Shown piece by piece: positions 61,141-64,000 of a stretch of 64,000 nt of DNA (positions within the stretch are counted from its first letter, which is position 1; each line of letters starts with the position of its first letter). This stretch comes from Lomentospora prolificans (taxonomy: Eukaryota > Ascomycota > Sordariomycetes > Microascales > Microascaceae): the NCBI GenBank assembly GCA_029532625.1, contig JARFXM010000007.1, positions 372,001-436,000 of the forward strand, read 5' to 3'. Position numbers and translations under genes: made by a program. The notes beneath the pieces are model-generated. The model did no database searches and had not been told where the DNA came from. It saw nothing but the letters and a program-made list of their open reading frames with translations.

Positions 61141-63041
61141 TGTGTGCTGCTTCCTGCGGCATGCGGGAAGGGGAAGCAAAAGGCGGGGAAAGGCGAGCAG
61201 GGGGTAGGCGCGGAGATGGGAAAGGGAACCAGCGAGAGACAAAAGAGATGAAAAATCCACACACCCTTTTGCTCACCCCGCAACGTCAACGGCCAACCAG
61301 CAACGTGCGATTGACAGCGAGTCCGGCTGGACTGCCCCACCAATCCCATCAACGTAGTGGTGAGTAGTGGAGCTGGCGGGCCAACTGCCAGCGAATTCGC
61401 CTAGATTTAGTGCTACGAGCCAGCGTACTTCCCGGTGGGGATCCCACTAAATAATGCCGAGCTACGGCCCTGGAAAGTTGTGCCGCGCGAAGCACCCTTT
61501 TATTATGATTATTCCTTCCGCCAAACGTCGGAGAGTGGAGAGGGAACTGAACGCCAAACAAGGGGTGGGTGAGGAAGCACCGCGAAGACCAGAGATGGAC
61601 CGAACTAGTAATACAGCTTGAGACCTGCGCGCATCAATTCAAACACATTACTCCGTTCACCGCTCTACCGCATTTCACAAGCGTCCCCCCTGGTCCTCTT
61701 TTCCCTTCACCTCTCCCCCTTGCCGCATCCGTGATCGTAGCCATTTGAGTTTCGTCGGCCCGAAGTAGCCTTGACAGACAGGAGTGGTATGCAAAGCCAT
61801 TATATCGGGAGGAATGAGAGCTAAATAGCCCTTGTCCCATAATATATGTTTCATCTTGATCTCCCCATCCCATCCAGCAATGCGGAGATGGCTTATTACT
61901 GGAGGCTCCTGCAACCGTACTTATCCTGGTATATGATGGCCACGTTGACCACTCTCTATGTTTTCGAGCCTCCCTGCTTGGTCCTGAGAGGCCAATAATA
62001 GCCAGCTCTTATCATGCCCTTGCCTGCCCGACCCCTCGTTGGTCTGGACGTTTGGGCAGGGGTTGTGAGGAGAAGAGGGGGGCTCAAAACCCCTTATTAC
62101 CATCAAGTACCCCCGAGCGCACAAAATAATTGTAACAGACCAGACGAAGGAATACAACTTGCAGTAATGACATCACTGGGGGCACAGAGCCTCCCGGTTC
62201 CTGCACTGCACGGATTCGTCTCGTTCTTCTTTTCCAGTTCAAGGACAAGGAGGCCCTTGCTTCCCGCCGTTTTCTAAAGGTCTTCTAATGGCAACATCAA
62301 ACCCGCCCGACCCCGAAATACAAACAAGCTCCCCCGGTAAGGGAATACGGGTACAAGCGGAAAATGCAACATGACCATGCTATTTCCCTCCTTCCATCGA
62401 TGGTGTTCCAACCTTCTCGCAGCTGTGTCCAGGTGCTCATTTCTTTGCGACTTGTCCCAATTTGTCAATGTTTCCGAGATGGAAGGGCGAGCTGCACCTC
62501 AAATAATCGATCTCCTTGTCCAAAAGAGAGAAACAGCGCAGTCTTCCCGCAGATCGTACCAAGGTCGTCATGTCGAGAAGCTCGGGCCATCCGCTGGCTA
62601 TGTGATGGATTGATGTCTCTGCTCCTTCTCCCTCATGCCCCGCTCCCTCCAAGGTTTGAGCCTTTCTGCTGTGTTTCCTGCACCCGGCACCAGCGCGACA
62701 TGTACACTTTCCCCCTCCTCCCACCTCGCTTGTGGTCCTATTTTTGCGTAGTGGAATGTGGTAACCGGGAAGACCCGATACAGAGATACATGAATGCCAA
62801 GCCGGCTTCTTCCACTCCAAGCTTGGGGTGCCTCGGTCTAAGTCGATCGGAGGGCCGCGAGGAATCTAACCTTATATCAAAGGTCATCCGAGAAAAGTAA
62901 ATCTTTCTTTAGGACACATTGGAAAGAACCGTAACGTGATTGTTCTTATTCTTCTCGTTTGAAAACGCAGCCGGTTTATTGCCTTGTAACTTTTTCCCCA
63001 ATTTTCGCTTTATTCGCCCCCGGTAAATCCAAACGTGCACA

Positions 63042-64000
63042 ATGCTCGCCGTTGTCTTTGACGGACCTTACAAGGTCTCCGTTCAGGAACGCCCGATCCC
63101 GACAGGTACGAGGGCCCAGCCACATCCCGTCTACCCGGACCTTGCATCGAACCGAAGAAAGGCTAAGCTAACAACGAGGACCTTGCTGGTCCGCCCAACA
63201 TTTCACAGTTGAAAATGAGGAAGACATTGTTATCAAGGTCAGCGCGTCCGGTCTCTGCGGCTCGTGAGTCTCCTGCTCCCCTAGTCTTGGCCTAATTGTT
63301 TGGGGTAACACCCGTCCCCGCACTACGCATTGCCGGCTACGTATAGTGGGCTTACCGGTTGATCGCGTGTTTGCCAAAAAAATTACAGTGAGCTTCACGC
63401 TTTTCGAGGACATGAGAAGCGGCCTCCTGGGTTTATAATGGGCCACGAGTTTACTGGAACAGTGACAGAAGTTGGTTCTGCTGTCAAAACCGTAAAGGTT
63501 GGAGACAAGGTTGTAGCCCCTTTTACCATCTCATGGTAAGTTCCTTCTCCGAGCCTGTTATTGGGTCTACGAAGAAATCTCACAATCTGCCGGTTTTATC
63601 GGCAATGAATATGCATAGCTCAAAGTGTTTCTATTGTCGCAATGGCTTTACTTCTCGCTGTGTCGAGAGCAAGCTCTTTGGTAGTGCCGCCCTAGATGGC
63701 GGCCAGGCCGAGTATGTTAGGATACCATTTGCCGATGGCACCGTCGTCAAAGCTCCAAACAGCATCTCGGACAAGGCCCTCGTGCTCATGGCCGACATCT
63801 GGCCTACCGGTGTGTTCGGTGCCAAGTCAGCCTGGGAACTCTTACCCATGAAGGAAAAAGAAGATGTCGTCGCCGTCGTTATTGGCTGTGGACCCGTCGG
63901 CCTTTGCGCCATCCTTGCCGCCCTGGAATACAAGCCCAAGCATCTATTCGCAATTGATGCGGTCGACAGCCGACTCGAGATCGCCAAGAAGCTCGGCGCG
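63042..64000 (+). CDS. Zinc-containing alcohol dehydrogenase (MDR family), 5' part, cut by window edge
   Basis: This is an NAD(P)-dependent medium-chain dehydrogenase. Exons are 63042-63105, 63209-63263, 63389-63535 and 63619 to the window end, for 216 of probably about 350 residues. The start is MLAVVFDGPYKVSVQERPIP. The catalytic zinc ligands are the Cys of SGLCGSELHAF and the His of MGHEFTGTV. The structural zinc loop has four Cys in CSKCFYCRNGFTSRC. The Rossmann motif is GCGPVG, and the last visible residues RLEIAKKLGA begin the usual helix. The motif set indicates a functional zinc alcohol dehydrogenase; the substrate cannot be told. Three introns in the first 90 codons all have good donors (GTACGA, GTGAGT, GTAAGT). 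The remainder lies to the right of the window. Confidence 0.93.

Larger units (their letters stand above)
57352..63041. other. 5.7-kb region without a supported gene between the C2H2 and ADH genes
   Basis: The C2H2 gene (minus) and the ADH gene (plus) diverge from this interval. All open frames are below about 240 codons and unrecognised; the longest minus frame (57456-58169) runs through a poly-A tract. The interval has a 24-A run and a C20/A14 tract, listed separately. It may be a long promoter or leader for the transcription factor. No RNA gene or transposon motif was seen. Confidence 0.5.

Overview
The window looks like nuclear DNA of a filamentous ascomycete (Pezizomycotina, probably a Sordariomycete). 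Its genes carry short introns with GTAAGT/GTGAGT-type donors and a very regular GCTAAC branch site. The gene content is typical of that group: the pH-signalling calpain PalB, a multi-intron beta-tubulin, Gcn20, Vts1 and a peroxisomal adenine-nucleotide carrier. The exact species cannot be told from the sequence alone. Fourteen protein genes are supported, two of them cut by the window ends. That is about one per 4.6 kb, with several long gene-free stretches.

Layout from left to right. 1-255 holds the 5' exon of the Hsp90 co-chaperone gene AHA1 (minus). About 4.5 kb without a gene follows, then a large unknown proline-rich/coiled-coil protein (4762-8432, plus) whose leader carries three micro-uORFs. 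Next comes a minus-strand block: FMC1 (an F1-ATPase assembly factor with an apparent +1 frameshift in a homopolymer), MRPL6 (mitochondrial uL6), TUB2 (beta-tubulin) and GCN20 (ABC-F regulator of the Gcn2 starvation response). From 18.5 to 32.4 kb there is a 13.8-kb stretch with no convincing gene, only microsatellites and one 49-bp tandem duplication. A second large unknown Ser/Pro-rich protein (32512-36378, plus) follows. Then comes another minus-strand block: TFC4 (TFIIIC TPR subunit), VTS1 (SAM-domain RNA-binding protein), RPL29 (eL29) and ANT1 (peroxisomal ATP carrier). ANT1 is head-to-head with palB (plus), and the two share an 850-bp promoter region containing a perfect TGACGTCA site. 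A three-finger C2H2 transcription-factor gene (minus), 5.7 kb without a gene, and the 5' part of a zinc alcohol dehydrogenase (plus) close the window.

Most genes are housekeeping: translation and its control (MRPL6, RPL29, GCN20), RNA polymerase III transcription (TFC4), mRNA regulation (VTS1), cytoskeleton (TUB2), ATP synthase assembly (FMC1) and chaperoning (AHA1). They do not form a single pathway. I found no CRISPR array, no recognisable transposase or reverse transcriptase, no secondary-metabolite cluster, and no convincing tRNA or rRNA. I do not see an undescribed multi-gene system. The most useful leads are the FMC1 frameshift, the uORF architecture of several leaders, the ANT1/palB shared promoter, the two large uncharacterised proteins and the 13.8-kb gene-free segment. 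Exon coordinates were assigned by eye from splice motifs, reading frame and known family sequences.
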